Shown here: one piece after another, positions 1 through 8,296 of the stretch
Layout: every line of letters starts with the position of its first letter
How positions within the stretch are numbered: the first letter of the stretch is position 1
Origin: an uncultured Oscillospiraceae bacterium
Lineage (GTDB): Bacteria; Bacillota; Clostridia; Oscillospirales; Oscillospiraceae
Reading direction: 5' to 3'
NCBI GenBank assembly: GCA_910579965.1
Contig: CAJTWF010000001.1
Span: 205,545-269,544, forward strand
Length of the DNA stretch: 64,000 nt
Translations under genes and position numbers: made by a program
Notes under the pieces: model-generated
Seen by the model: only the letters and a program-made list of their open reading frames with translations
The model's database searches: none
What the model was told of the DNA's origin: nothing

Positions 1-256
1 ACAGCTCTTCCGCTATCTGCACCTTGTCCAGCGCGGCCAGGATGTAGCTGCACCATACCCAGGCAAATCCGTTTAGGATGCAGGCCCACACAAACCGCTT
101 CATTGTCTCCGGCTTCTCCGGCGGCAGTCCCTCCTTGATGATTTCCCGCAGCTCCTTCACCCGTCGGCGCAGGTGCCGGATGGTCGCCGCGCAGAACACG
201 ATACCCAGGGCGATACCCACCACCAGAGCGCAGGCGGCGGCAATCAGGATTTTCAC
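1..256 (-). CDS. Small phage membrane protein, 3' part outside window
   Basis: Starts at a GTG whose first bases overlap the TGA of the gene before it (GTGA coupling at 253-256), so it is in the same transcript. About 85 residues are visible. The first 22 residues are hydrophobic (Ala/Val/Ile/Leu/Gly), followed by a basic, charged stretch (RHLRRRVKEL) and a second hydrophobic segment (about residues 55-72) with several Trp. Two membrane segments downstream of the tail module fit a holin-like or other lysis-region protein, but no family is recognised. The end is cut off by the window edge. Confidence 0.6.
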   Translation of the reverse strand, partial: MKILIAAACALVVGIALGIVFCAATIRHLRRRVKELREIIKEGLPPEKPETMKRFVWACILNGFAWVWCSYILAALDKVQIAEEL

Positions 257-711
257 GTCTCCCGCTCCTTCCTTGCCGCGCTGCTCTCCTGGAGGAAGTC
301 TCGCTTTTTCAGGCGTTCCTTATAGACCTCCCGGATATTCTCTATGGCGAGAACAGCCCGGTTGTTTGGGTAGTCCGGGTGTTCGTCGCAATACGCCTCG
401 TAGTCGTCTATCTCCGACAGCACTTCCCGGAACTCTTCGTGCGTGTGGTCGATGTCCCGCAGCAGCTCATTGTTGAAGTGCAGGATTCTTGCCCGGTGGC
501 TTTCCGCCATGCGCCGGTCGTCCATCGTGATATGCCCGTCCAGCTTCTTTTCGATTTCGTCCAGCCGCTTAGACACATCCGCGTTGATGGCTCTGCCAAT
601 CATCCGGCCCAGCCAGGACCACGGATTCACCTTGATGGGGGCGAATTGTACCAGCGTCATAACGACCACCAGCACCCCGCCCCCGCCTGCAAGAATTTCC
701 TGGATGCTCAT
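253..711 (-). CDS. Membrane-anchored coiled-coil phage protein
   Basis: 152 residues from the ATG at 711, preceded by GGAGG at good spacing; an upstream in-frame ATG has no such site. A hydrophobic segment near residues 5-25 is followed by a long charged, heptad-like region (KRLDEIEKKLDGH and onward), so it looks like an N-terminally anchored coiled-coil protein. Proteins of this shape are common between tail fibre and lysis genes in Clostridia phages. Function unknown. Its stop overlaps the next gene. Confidence 0.65.
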   Translation of the reverse strand: MSIQEILAGGGGVLVVVMTLVQFAPIKVNPWSWLGRMIGRAINADVSKRLDEIEKKLDGHITMDDRRMAESHRARILHFNNELLRDIDHTHEEFREVLSEIDDYEAYCDEHPDYPNNRAVLAIENIREVYKERLKKRDFLQESSAARKERET

Positions 712-715
712 GTTA

Positions 716-886
716 TCAGTCCTCCAGTCTCCCAATGTAGAAGTTCACCAGACCGTTCACTTCCCCGATTTCTTCCTCCATGCAGACGCCGCCGAGCTGG
801 GCCAGCGCGTCAGCCTGGCACCGGATGATGTTGTTCTGCTTTTCCACAATCTCGCTCAACGTCTGAATGATTTCCAAATGGCTCAT
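716..886 (-). CDS. Small acidic phage protein (56 aa)
   Basis: A short frame beginning MSHLEIIQTLSEIVEKQ, with AGGGG nine bases upstream of the ATG at 886 and a stop (716-718) just before the next gene's start. It is predicted to be helical and acidic and has the look of the small proteins found just before holin genes. It overlaps the 3' end of the reverse transcriptase gene by 77 bp in another frame. No family recognised. Confidence 0.6.
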   Translation of the reverse strand: MSHLEIIQTLSEIVEKQNNIIRCQADALAQLGGVCMEEEIGEVNGLVNFYIGRLED

Positions 887-2018
887 TGTCCGTCCCCTCT
901 CTGTGTACTGCCGCCTTGTCCATTTCCTCCAAGTAGATTTCGTTCAGCCTCCACCGCAGGCTCTCGCTCTCCGTGTGGTTCAGCAGGCCCCGGATGCTGG
1001 CGGCGTGCCGCTCAAACTCCGCCCGGCTCATTTCCCCGGCGGCGTACCGGGCGCTGATTGCCCGGACCTCCCGCTTCATGCGGCCCACGGTGCTTTTGCG
1101 CAGTTTCATGTGGGTGGGCCATATCCGCACGCCCACAAACTCCACGCCCTGACGGACGGGCCGGATGCTGGTCTTATCATTCAGGTCAAGGGCCAGCTCA
1201 CGGAGCAGGAAGATTTCAATGTCCGCTTTCCAGCGGTGCAGCGCCTCCTTGTCCGGCCCCAGGATGATAACGTCGTCCATGTACCGGATGTAGAAGTGGA
1301 TTTTCAGGGAGTGCTTGCAGTATTGGTCCAGCTCATTGAGATAGATATTGGCGAATAGCTGTGACGTAAGATTTCCGATTGGCATTCCCACGTCGTAAAG
1401 CCATTCCTCCGGCGGCGTGTTCTGCGGCGTGCGGCCCCTCGGCAGTCCGAACGGCTCCGCCCTGCTGTTGACCACGCCCCGGATAAACGCCATCATTTCC
1501 GGGTCCTTGATACGCCGCTCCAGGATGGCGAGCAGTTTTTCATGGTGTACCCGGTAAAAATACTTGGAGATGTCCAGTTTCAGGTAGTACCATCCCGGCC
1601 CCGGCTTCCTGCTCACCTGCTGCATCCAGTATTGCAGGCGCGCCGCCGCCCTATGGCTTCCCTTTCCCTTCCGGCAGGCGTAGGAATCCTCGATAAACAG
1701 CCTGTCGTAAACCGGCATCAGGTATTGGTAAAGGCTCCACTGCACAATCCGGTCTGGATAGTCCAGCGCCATCACCAGGCGCTTTTTCGGCACATACACC
1801 CACAGCTTCCGATACGGACCGAGGGTATATGTGCCGTCCATCATTCCCTGCTGAATGACAATCAAGTTGTCCTCCAGCTTTGCGGCAAACGCCATCACCT
1901 CCAGTCGGTAGCGCTTACCCTTGCGGGCGTTCATGTTCGCGTACAAAAGCCATTCAAAACTGCACACCACCTGCCATGCGTTTTGAATGACCGTCATTTC
2001 ATTCCGCCCAGTATTCAT
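810..2018 (-). CDS. Diversity-generating retroelement reverse transcriptase
   Basis: 402 residues. The catalytic YMDD lies at about residues 246-249, the upstream catalytic Asp in KLDISKYF near 149, and the template/primer-grip motif reads IGNLTSQ near 214-220. The IG..x..SQ form of that motif is characteristic of DGR reverse transcriptases; group II intron enzymes have QG..SP there. There is no maturase or endonuclease domain. The enzyme copies the TR RNA with errors at adenines, and the cDNA replaces VR in the target gene (known for the family). It stands in the usual order target - avd - TR - RT. The start could also be the ATG seven codons downstream (1997). Confidence 0.95.
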   Translation of the reverse strand: MNTGRNEMTVIQNAWQVVCSFEWLLYANMNARKGKRYRLEVMAFAAKLEDNLIVIQQGMMDGTYTLGPYRKLWVYVPKKRLVMALDYPDRIVQWSLYQYLMPVYDRLFIEDSYACRKGKGSHRAAARLQYWMQQVSRKPGPGWYYLKLDISKYFYRVHHEKLLAILERRIKDPEMMAFIRGVVNSRAEPFGLPRGRTPQNTPPEEWLYDVGMPIGNLTSQLFANIYLNELDQYCKHSLKIHFYIRYMDDVIILGPDKEALHRWKADIEIFLLRELALDLNDKTSIRPVRQGVEFVGVRIWPTHMKLRKSTVGRMKREVRAISARYAAGEMSRAEFERHAASIRGLLNHTESESLRWRLNEIYLEEMDKAAVHREGTDNEPFGNHSDVERDCGKAEQHHPVPG

Positions 2019-2194
2019 AAATCATGGTCCCTGGCCGTGTGTGACGTTCCCGCCTCCACGGCATTTCAAATTTTTTCCCGCGTTGTCTCGCGGGAACGGA
2101 AGAAGGCCCCTTTTAGTCCGCGCACCCGACCGCGCCCCGTAGAGCGCGGCCCACATATCCGGCGCGGCACCGCCGCGCATTCAGCGCTTAGGAC

Positions 2195-2313
2195 GAAAAG
2201 CGGAGCGGCCCCCGACATTGACGTTGGAGTTCGACCGGGGGTTGTTCAGGTTCGAGTTGAACACCCCGGCGTTGGCCCCATTGTTCCAGTTGCCGCCGCG
2301 AATCAGGCACCGC
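2195..2313 (-). repeat. DGR template repeat (TR)
   Basis: 119 bp that match 3035-3153 (VR) at an offset of exactly 840 bp. The two differ at 12 positions (plus-strand T at 2218, 2219, 2225, 2231, 2242, 2245, 2246, 2273, 2282, 2285, 2291 and 2303). All 12 are adenines on the coding strand; TR holds 23 such adenines and none of the other 96 positions differs. Many are in AAC/AAT codons of the VR frame, the usual design for maximal amino acid change. The 23 bp at 2195-2217 contain no coding-strand adenine and are identical in VR, fitting the IMH end. Confidence 0.96.
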
Positions 2314-2402
2314 AAATACGGCCCGCTCCCGCGTCGGCGCAAAGTCCGCTTTACTCGGAACGGCCTCGGCCATTCCTCGCGCCGCTCCCTTGCGCCTCCT
2401 TT

Positions 2403-2430
2403 CCCCACAAAATCAAATGATTTTGTGGGG
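2403..2430. repeat. Perfect 13-bp hairpin between avd and TR
   Basis: Two 13-base arms (CCCCACAAAATCA and its exact complement) separated by two bases. On the coding strand it lies 13 bases after the avd stop and about 90 bases before TR. No T tract follows it, so it is not a typical terminator. It may fold at the 5' side of the TR RNA or protect or process that RNA; this role is inferred from position only. Confidence 0.7.
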
Positions 2431-2443
2431 ACCCAGAAATAAG

Positions 2444-2830
2444 CTATCTGTTGAGCGATTTTATATACCCGCCCAGCATACAGCCGATTTCATTGTTAAA
2501 ACGCGCCCACACCTCATACTGATGTGTGGACAGCGGAGGCGCAAACTTCGGCCCGCAGCATTCCTTGTCTGCCGCCATCCGTACCAGGTGACGCAGCCAC
2601 TCCAGTTCCACGTCCAGCTCTTGCGTCGTGGTCTTGCGGTAATATTTCTTTTCCAGTTCTACCGCCAGATGGTACATATGCGTCATGGTCCGGCGTATCT
2701 CGTCGGCCAAGTCCCGGTTGCGCCGGGAGAATTGCATGGTCAGCGGCCTGCCGTACTTTATCATGTCGCCAATCTTTTCTTTGATGTGGAAAGGCTCATA
2801 GCTGCTTACCGGCGGCTTTTCTGTCTGCAT
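2444..2830 (-). CDS. avd: DGR accessory variability determinant (Avd)
   Basis: 128 residues, the same length as the Avd of Bordetella phage BPP-1, strongly helical and rich in basic residues, with the pattern of a four-helix bundle (for example EIRRTMTHMYHLAVELEKKYY). It sits between the variable target gene and TR, the normal avd position. Avd forms a pentamer that binds the reverse transcriptase and TR RNA and is required for mutagenic homing in the well-studied systems. Family assignment rests on length, helix pattern and context. Confidence 0.85.
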   Translation of the reverse strand: MQTEKPPVSSYEPFHIKEKIGDMIKYGRPLTMQFSRRNRDLADEIRRTMTHMYHLAVELEKKYYRKTTTQELDVELEWLRHLVRMAADKECCGPKFAPPLSTHQYEVWARFNNEIGCMLGGYIKSLNR

Positions 2831-2948
2831 GGCGTCGTCTGCCTCCTTGCGAATATTCCCCTATCCCGCCCGCGCAGCCCTGCTTCCGCAGGGCCGCGCA
2901 TACCATTTCACCCGAAAAATTTCGCCGCGCAGAGCGCGGCCCCATGTT

Positions 2949-2963
2949 CCGCGCGCTGCGCGG
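2949..2963. repeat. GC-rich hairpin downstream of VR
   Basis: A 6-bp GC stem with a three-base loop (CCGCGCGCTGCGCGG), 64 bp past the stop of the DGR target gene. DGR target genes often have a hairpin or cruciform just after VR that raises homing efficiency. Here the distance is larger than in BPP-1, so the role is only a suggestion. Confidence 0.4.
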
Positions 2964-3026
2964 TTCCGGCTTTTCTTCCCGCCTCGCTATCGCTCGGCGG
3001 TCAGTGTTTCCGGGTGCAGTGTGCAG

Positions 3027-4127
3027 TTAATCCTGAAAAGCGGAGCGGCCCCCGACACGGACGTAGGAGTCCGACCGGGGGCTGAACAGGTTCGAGTTGA
3101 ACACCCCGGCGTAGGCCCCATAGTCCCAGTCGCCGCCGCGAAACAGGCACCGCTCCGCCTCGGCGTTGTTAATCCAGAAGTGGTCCATGTTGTAGTCGGC
3201 GGCAATGCCGTCCCCGGTCAGCTCCGGGTCCGGCAGCATGGCGAGGGCCTGGAGCAGCAACTTGGCCTGCGCCCCGATGCTGGCATCACAGGCCACGTCC
3301 TTAAAGCTGCATCCGCTGGCCGTGGTAGCGTGGGCAATGGTGGTGCTGTAGGTCCACTTGCCGCTGATGAAGTCCAGCTTCACGGTCCCCTGGGTGGTCC
3401 CGTTGCCGTCCGGCGTCACAAAGAGGTCGTCCCAGGAGGTCGCCGCCGCCTTGATGGCTTTCCACGCCGGGCTTGTGGCGGCAAGGTTGCAGGTGGGGTC
3501 CGCCGCGTCGTTGTAGGGGATTACCTGCAACTCGCCGTGGACCAGCCGCAGGCCGGTACACCACTCCCACACGTTCCCGTTCAGGTCCCACACACCCTCC
3601 AGGGTCCCGTCGTGGCTCCAGGTGACGGGTCCGGTGCCAGTCGCAACAGGACCCGTCTTGCCGCTGCCGTCCCAATGCGTACCCGTAGGCACGGCCTTGT
3701 AAAGCGTCTCGCTCACGTCCTTGCCGTAGTTGTTGTTGCCTCTCGGCTCGCAGCCGTTCTTGTGGCACCACAGGGCGATAGCGGCCCACTCGGCGGCGGT
3801 CACTTCATGGAACTTGCTTCCCTTGGCCCGGTTGTAGCCCACCACCATGTCCAGGGTGACATTGGCGCTGGGGTTCTCGCGGGGCAGGCTGTAGGCCCGC
3901 CCGCCGTAGTCGTGGCTCTGGAACTTGCCGATGTAGAACCCGTCCACCTCCAGACCGCCCTTGCGGAAAGCGGGGTGTACGCTGGTGTCGGTTGTGGAAA
4001 GCACGTCGCACAGCCGGAACTTGGGGATGTAGACCATGATGGACGGCATTTCCTTGTCGTCGTACAGGATGGTGTTGCTGGGGCAGATGCTCTTCAAGGC
4101 CAGCTCCGCAATATCAAAGTTTGCCAT
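3027..4127 (-). CDS. DGR variable target protein, FGE-sulfatase/C-type-lectin fold
   Basis: 366 residues. The middle carries the GVWDLNGNVWEWCTG signature typical of formylglycine-generating-enzyme-like C-type lectin domains, and the last 40 residues are the diversified VR segment ending GGRSAF. Such proteins display a stable lectin scaffold with variable surface residues and, in phages, usually form the receptor-binding tip. The N-terminal half probably attaches it to the tail, as the gene follows the tail genes in the same direction. The VR lies at the extreme 3' end and is in frame; diversified codons now read Asp, Tyr, Ser, Phe and Arg where TR has Asn. No residues are missing. Confidence 0.92.
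   Translation of the reverse strand: MANFDIAELALKSICPSNTILYDDKEMPSIMVYIPKFRLCDVLSTTDTSVHPAFRKGGLEVDGFYIGKFQSHDYGGRAYSLPRENPSANVTLDMVVGYNRAKGSKFHEVTAAEWAAIALWCHKNGCEPRGNNNYGKDVSETLYKAVPTGTHWDGSGKTGPVATGTGPVTWSHDGTLEGVWDLNGNVWEWCTGLRLVHGELQVIPYNDAADPTCNLAATSPAWKAIKAAATSWDDLFVTPDGNGTTQGTVKLDFISGKWTYSTTIAHATTASGCSFKDVACDASIGAQAKLLLQALAMLPDPELTGDGIAADYNMDHFWINNAEAERCLFRGGDWDYGAYAGVFNSNLFSPRSDSYVRVGGRSAFQD
3035..3153 (-). repeat. DGR variable repeat (VR)
   Basis: The recipient copy of TR, inside the last codons of the target gene. It differs from TR only at adenines (12 of 23). The end nearest the stop codon (3035-3057) is identical to TR and free of coding-strand adenines, as expected of the initiation of mutagenic homology. 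Confidence 0.95.
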
Positions 4128-4149
4128 ATTCGTTTCCTCCTGAAATTTT

Positions 4150-4536
4150 TTAGTAGATTACGATGCCGTCAACGGCAAAGAGGGACAGAACCACGCCGTC
4201 CGTGTCCAGGGGGCGCGGCGTGCGCTCCACCCGCTCCCGCTGGCCGTCCATGCCGCCGGTGTCCTCGCCCTCGTCGGCCTCCCCGCTCTCCGACACAGGC
4301 GCGGGGATGATTTCCTCGTCGTACTCCCTGGGCGGGATTTCCACCTGGGCCGCGTAGTACAGGCCCTTTCCCGTGGTCAGGCTTCCTTCGCTGTCCACCA
4401 TAATGTCCAGCGTTACCGCGTTGTCCCGCTGGCGGCGGGCCAGGTCCAGCGTCAGCGCTCCGTCCGCGAAAGACAGCTTCGTGCCGTTCAGCTCATAGTC
4501 GATTTTCTGCCCGGCGTTCTTCTCGATGATTTTCAT
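4150..4536 (-). CDS. Phage tail-region protein, unknown
   Basis: 128 residues, preceded by AAGGAGGAAGCGACA before the ATG. Beta-rich N-terminal half (KLSFADGALTLDLARR) and an acidic, low-complexity stretch near residues 75-110 (Glu/Asp/Gly/Pro). It lies between the DGR target and other tail-fibre-region genes, so it may be a baseplate or fibre-associated protein. No family recognised. Confidence 0.7.
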   Translation of the reverse strand: MKIIEKNAGQKIDYELNGTKLSFADGALTLDLARRQRDNAVTLDIMVDSEGSLTTGKGLYYAAQVEIPPREYDEEIIPAPVSESGEADEGEDTGGMDGQRERVERTPRPLDTDGVVLSLFAVDGIVIY

Positions 4537-4560
4537 TGTCGCTTCCTCCTTGTTGATTTA

Positions 4561-5007
4561 TCAGTACACCGGCCCGGTCATGCCGCCGGACACCCGGATA
4601 CCAACCTTGACGTTGGTTGCGCTCCCGTCATGCACCAGCTTGAAGCCGTTGAGGGCGCGGCCCATTACCGTGATATTCCCCAGCCTGCCGCCGCTGTAGG
4701 AAATCACGTTGACTTCCACGCCGTAGTTGACGTTCTCCCGCAGGTTTTTCAGCGCAACGGTTGTCTGCTTGTTGTTGAAGGGCCAGGGCAGATTGTCCAT
4801 GGCGAGGTCCACGATATGCACCTCGTCCTCGAACTGATAGCCGTCCTGGGCCTGCTTGAACTGGGTCAGCGCCAAGGCCAGCCCCGCGTCGGAAAGCCCT
4901 TCCTCCAGGTTGTTGAAGTGTTCCTGGTCCATCAGCGTTCCGTACTGGAGGACTTCGCCGTTCTGGTCCGTTACATGGTCCACCCAAAATGTGCGTCTGT
5001 AGGCCAT
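4561..5007 (-). CDS. Phage tail fibre-region protein, unknown
   Basis: 148 residues with a good AAAGGAG site before the ATG. The N-terminus (MAYRRTFWVDHV) and the motif around GTLMDQEHFNNLEEGL resemble short tail-fibre or fibre-attachment proteins of Clostridia prophages, where a similar segment precedes the variable part. The C-terminal half is beta-rich and glycine-containing. Function inferred from position only. Confidence 0.7.
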   Translation of the reverse strand: MAYRRTFWVDHVTDQNGEVLQYGTLMDQEHFNNLEEGLSDAGLALALTQFKQAQDGYQFEDEVHIVDLAMDNLPWPFNNKQTTVALKNLRENVNYGVEVNVISYSGGRLGNITVMGRALNGFKLVHDGSATNVKVGIRVSGGMTGPVY

Positions 5008-5013
5008 TGCCTT

Positions 5014-5334
5014 TTACTCCTTTCCTTCGGTTTCCTCAATCAGCGGGAACGTGAAACGCAGCAGCGCCGTGTTCAGGCTGCTCCGCTGGAGCTTGATTGC
5101 CTGCTGTCCGGCCAGCGCCCCGTTGTTGTCGAACACGCGCACGCCGGTGATGGTGTCCGCCTGGCCGGAACTGGGTACGTTCACGAACGCCACCACGTCC
5201 GTCCCCTTGATTTCCTTTCTGTTGATGGTCCCGTCCTTCCATTCCCCGCCGTTAAGCTGGTACTGGAAACGGCACACGCTCCGCAGCAGGTCGCCCCGCC
5301 GTTCGTTCAGAAAGTTTTCGGTGAAAAAAGCCAT
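5014..5334 (-). CDS. Phage tail-region protein, unknown
   Basis: 106 residues, mostly beta strands, ending in an acidic tail (EETEGKE). The ATG has GGAG ten bases upstream. It is packed tightly between its neighbours (7 bp on each side) and belongs to the tail operon. No recognised domain. Confidence 0.65.
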   Translation of the reverse strand: MAFFTENFLNERRGDLLRSVCRFQYQLNGGEWKDGTINRKEIKGTDVVAFVNVPSSGQADTITGVRVFDNNGALAGQQAIKLQRSSLNTALLRFTFPLIEETEGKE

Positions 5335-5340
5335 GCTGAA

Positions 5341-5538
5341 CTACTCCTTTCTATCGTTTTGCAGCATCCCGCAGCGGCTCATGCCGCTTTGGGATGGTTC
5401 TGCCATGGTTGTCAGCGCCTCCGGCTTCTGCTCTGCGTCCGCTTTCAGCGCCGCCCGGATGGAGCGGCCCGCCGTTCCCTGATACATAAACAGCGGATTT
5501 CGCTTCCCGTATTGCCCGTTAATCCTCATGCTCTCCAT
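5341..5538 (-). CDS. Small tail-region protein (65 aa)
   Basis: The ATG at 5538 has AAGGAGG seven bases upstream and begins MESMRINGQYGKRNPLF. The frame stays open further upstream, but that part lies inside gpI and has no start site, so the short form is preferred. It overlaps the 3' end of the gpI gene by 20 bp. Function unknown. Confidence 0.6.
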   Translation of the reverse strand: MESMRINGQYGKRNPLFMYQGTAGRSIRAALKADAEQKPEALTTMAEPSQSGMSRCGMLQNDRKE

Positions 5539-6802
5539 GTTGGGCCTCCTTCGGCAATGTCCCGGTAAACTCCGGTTTGATTTTCCGGCCCTCCGTGGCC
5601 GCCCCCGTAAAGAGCCGTCCCGTGACCGCGTACCCATCCGCCGCCGCTTCCGGCAGCGTTCCGGCCAGCTCCGGCGCGGCCTCGAATGTCTCCACGCCGC
5701 CAACGGCGCAAATCGCACCTGCGGTCATGGAGTGGCCCGCCGTGGCCGTCTCCGGCCATGTCCCGGTCTGCTCCTGCGCTCCGGCCTCCCTGGGCCGGTC
5801 CCTGAAACTGTCTATCACGCCGCCGGACCGGATGCCCCCGCATACGGCGGTATGCCCCAGCCTCGACGGCTCCGGCAGGGTGCCGGTGAACTCCGGCGCG
5901 ATACCGTGGGCCTCCGCCCACCCAGCCGTCTCCAGCGCCCCGGCCTGTTCGCTCCATCCCAGTGTGCGCCGCAGCCACTCCGTCCCGCTCCGAATCACGC
6001 CGGTAAACTGCGGCCTGGCCGCGTGTGCGGAAGTCTGCCCATTGACCCGCAGAGCCGTCCGCACGGAATATCCCGGTGTCTTGATAACCGGCAGCGTTCC
6101 AGCCAGCTCCGGGGAAACCTCCAGCGGCTCCGCTCTTCCGCCGACGGCCAGCCGGTGCCGTTCGCTCCAGCCCAGGGTATGGCGCGTCCACCATGTCCCG
6201 CAGCGCAGCGTGTTACACTCCGGCACCCGGTATTGCCAGCACTCCATCCGGTGTCCCACTACGATAGCGTTTCGCACCATGTAGCTCACGCCCTCCAGGT
6301 GGGCGGACAGCCGTTTCACCGTGGCGATTCTCCGCAGGATTTCCGCTGTGGAATAGATTTCAACCGCCCCCGTGTTCGCGCTGTCCGACACATTGACGTT
6401 CAGCCGGAAGCATCCCGGCGTCCCGTCATAGGAAAACCATTCCTCCAGCTCGGAGGCCGGATACAGACTGTTCAGGACCGATTTCACCGCGTACACCGTC
6501 CCCAGCCTCTTGTGCGCAAGGACGCTGTTCTTGATTAGCTCCCGCTTTGTTTTGACCGGATAGTCGTAGTCGTACCAGTCCACCTTCAAATCGTAGGCCA
6601 GTATGTCCAGTACCGCTTCCTCCAGCCGGTCAATTTCCGGGAATATACGCGGTATATCCGCTTCATCCCTTCTCTTTACCAAAAGCTGTGCCGCCGCGCC
6701 CGCGAGTGCGCAGATTGATTTATCCCCTGCGATTGCTTTTGGGAATATGCGCAGAAGATTTTCCAGCGTAATGCCGTGTTCCTCATTCATTTTCATATCC
6801 AC
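5519..6802 (-). CDS. P2 gpI-like baseplate protein with repeat extension
   Basis: 427 residues. The first ~180 residues match the expectation for tail protein I of P2-type phages (LENLLRIFPKAI, then AHKRLGTVYAVKSVL), and the gene follows J in the standard V-gp25-J-I order. Unlike P2 gpI (about 176 residues) it carries a C-terminal extension of about 230 residues made of degenerate repeats with the core PEFTGTLP or PELAGTLP. The extension may connect to the tail fibre. It overlaps gpJ by 20 bp. Confidence 0.8.
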   Translation of the reverse strand: MDMKMNEEHGITLENLLRIFPKAIAGDKSICALAGAAAQLLVKRRDEADIPRIFPEIDRLEEAVLDILAYDLKVDWYDYDYPVKTKRELIKNSVLAHKRLGTVYAVKSVLNSLYPASELEEWFSYDGTPGCFRLNVNVSDSANTGAVEIYSTAEILRRIATVKRLSAHLEGVSYMVRNAIVVGHRMECWQYRVPECNTLRCGTWWTRHTLGWSERHRLAVGGRAEPLEVSPELAGTLPVIKTPGYSVRTALRVNGQTSAHAARPQFTGVIRSGTEWLRRTLGWSEQAGALETAGWAEAHGIAPEFTGTLPEPSRLGHTAVCGGIRSGGVIDSFRDRPREAGAQEQTGTWPETATAGHSMTAGAICAVGGVETFEAAPELAGTLPEAAADGYAVTGRLFTGAATEGRKIKPEFTGTLPKEAQHGEHED

Positions 6803-7925
6803 CGTTTATGATGTTGACCTTTCGCACAACGGCTACCTGCGGCGTGTTCTGTTCGTCTCCATCGTTCAGCGGCGTAAACACAGGGGAGGACGGCACCACC
6901 CGCTTGATACCCGTCTGCATCAGCAGGCCGACCAGGTAAGACGGGTTGATGTCCCGTCCCAGCTTTGCGCATTGCCAGGCGTTGTATTGGTCCACCGCTT
7001 CCTGTACCTTCTCCGCGATTTCTGCCTCGCTTGCGCCGGTTCCCGCCTGTTCCGGTGTGAAGTAAGTGAACTCCACATCATACGGAACGGTTTCCGGGTC
7101 CTCTACGCTCACCCGGTCCGCAAGCGGCCTCACGGTATCCGCGCTGCAAGCGGCCATGATTTCGGCCTTTATCGTCTCGCTGGCTGGCTTTCCGCCCTTC
7201 ATCAGCGCGTAGAGCTTCACCACGCACGGCTCCGGCGATGTTGCCGCCACGTCTGCGATTTCCGTACTGACCTGTTTGGCAAAGTAGATGTATGCGCCTC
7301 TCGCTCCGGCGTCGCTGTATCCATCCATTGACAGCCGCAAGAGATTGTAAAACTCTTCGTCGGTTGCCTCGTCTGTCCCCCCGTCCGATTCGGTCAAGTT
7401 TTTGCAGGAGAGGAAATAGGCGAACGGGTCCACAATGGAATTTATCTGTCCGGTCACAAACCCGTTTCCGCACTTCCCCTTTTTCTGGCACAGAACCTTT
7501 ACATCTGCATAGGTTTCTCCGGGGGCTACATATACGTCCTCCTGTGTGTCCCACACAAGTGTATTACTGGCGTCGGTTACGCGGGTCCCCTTCTGTATCA
7601 GTACAGCGAACGTCTGCGGCTCGGAAATGGTAAAGCGCATGGTGCAGGTCGCCGCCGTTGCGCCGGGCCGCTCCTTTGTGTAGAACAGCTCCGCCAGTTC
7701 ATCCAGATTTTTCCCCACCGCCCTGCTTGGGATATTTTGATTGGCGGCATAGTTGGTCAACACCCGTTCCAGGACAATCGCTTCCGCCATCCATCGGATA
7801 AGAAGCTGCTCCGGGCTTGCTGGCTGCACGGTCACGCCGAATATCTCTTCATAGGCAGATGTTAGCCAGATGATAACATCCTCCGGTTCTGTGGGGATAA
7901 ACCTGTGTTCCGATGCTCTGCTCAT
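6783..7925 (-). CDS. P2 gpJ-like baseplate assembly protein
   Basis: 380 residues from the ATG at 7925, which overlaps the stop of the gp25-like gene (ATGA). The frame is open upstream, but that part is the shadow of the preceding gene. Sequence blocks such as AVGKNLDELAELF, GTRVTDASNTLVWDT and GARGAYIYFAKQVS are typical of the baseplate J family (Baseplate_J). In P2-like tails J forms the baseplate wedge with gpW and gpI. A four-gene translationally coupled cluster supports the call. Confidence 0.9.
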   Translation of the reverse strand: MSRASEHRFIPTEPEDVIIWLTSAYEEIFGVTVQPASPEQLLIRWMAEAIVLERVLTNYAANQNIPSRAVGKNLDELAELFYTKERPGATAATCTMRFTISEPQTFAVLIQKGTRVTDASNTLVWDTQEDVYVAPGETYADVKVLCQKKGKCGNGFVTGQINSIVDPFAYFLSCKNLTESDGGTDEATDEEFYNLLRLSMDGYSDAGARGAYIYFAKQVSTEIADVAATSPEPCVVKLYALMKGGKPASETIKAEIMAACSADTVRPLADRVSVEDPETVPYDVEFTYFTPEQAGTGASEAEIAEKVQEAVDQYNAWQCAKLGRDINPSYLVGLLMQTGIKRVVPSSPVFTPLNDGDEQNTPQVAVVRKVNIINGGYENE

Positions 7926-8284
7926 GCTGCGACACCTTCCTTGCTTCTGATTGGTACGCTGAATACCCGCCCCTTGATTTCGATTTGCACGGTGAAGGTC
8001 AGCTTCCCCGGATTGGACGGGTCCGTGGACAGCATAATATCTTTGTAGGTCGCCCTCGGCTCCCATTCCTCGATTGCCTCCCGCACGGGAATGACCGCCA
8101 TGTTCTTTGCCACGTTCGCCGGTTTATCCAGAAAACTCATGTCCAGTCCAAATCTCCGGTACATTGGGATGCTCCCCTTTGGCGTCGCCAGAATGACGGC
8201 CACATTGCGCAGGATTTCCTTTACCTCGTCCTCTTCTATCAGTTGGATATTGGTAAGGTCCGTCGCGGAAACAGTGTGTTCCAT
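7922..8284 (-). CDS. Baseplate wedge protein, gpW/gp25 family
   Basis: 120 residues, the usual size for the gpW/gp25 family. The stretch RNVAVILATPKGSIPMYRRF followed by GLDMSFLDKP is the conserved part of this family. It is placed directly before J and coupled to it by ATGA. Gp25-like proteins connect the baseplate wedge to the end of the sheath. Confidence 0.88.
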   Translation of the reverse strand: MEHTVSATDLTNIQLIEEDEVKEILRNVAVILATPKGSIPMYRRFGLDMSFLDKPANVAKNMAVIPVREAIEEWEPRATYKDIMLSTDPSNPGKLTFTVQIEIKGRVFSVPIRSKEGVAA

Positions 8285-8296
8285 CGTCTCGCCCCC

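Noticed and set aside
2181..2408. Open frame covering TR, ending like the target protein
   Set aside because: It is the TR read in the VR frame; no start site and no conserved N-terminus.
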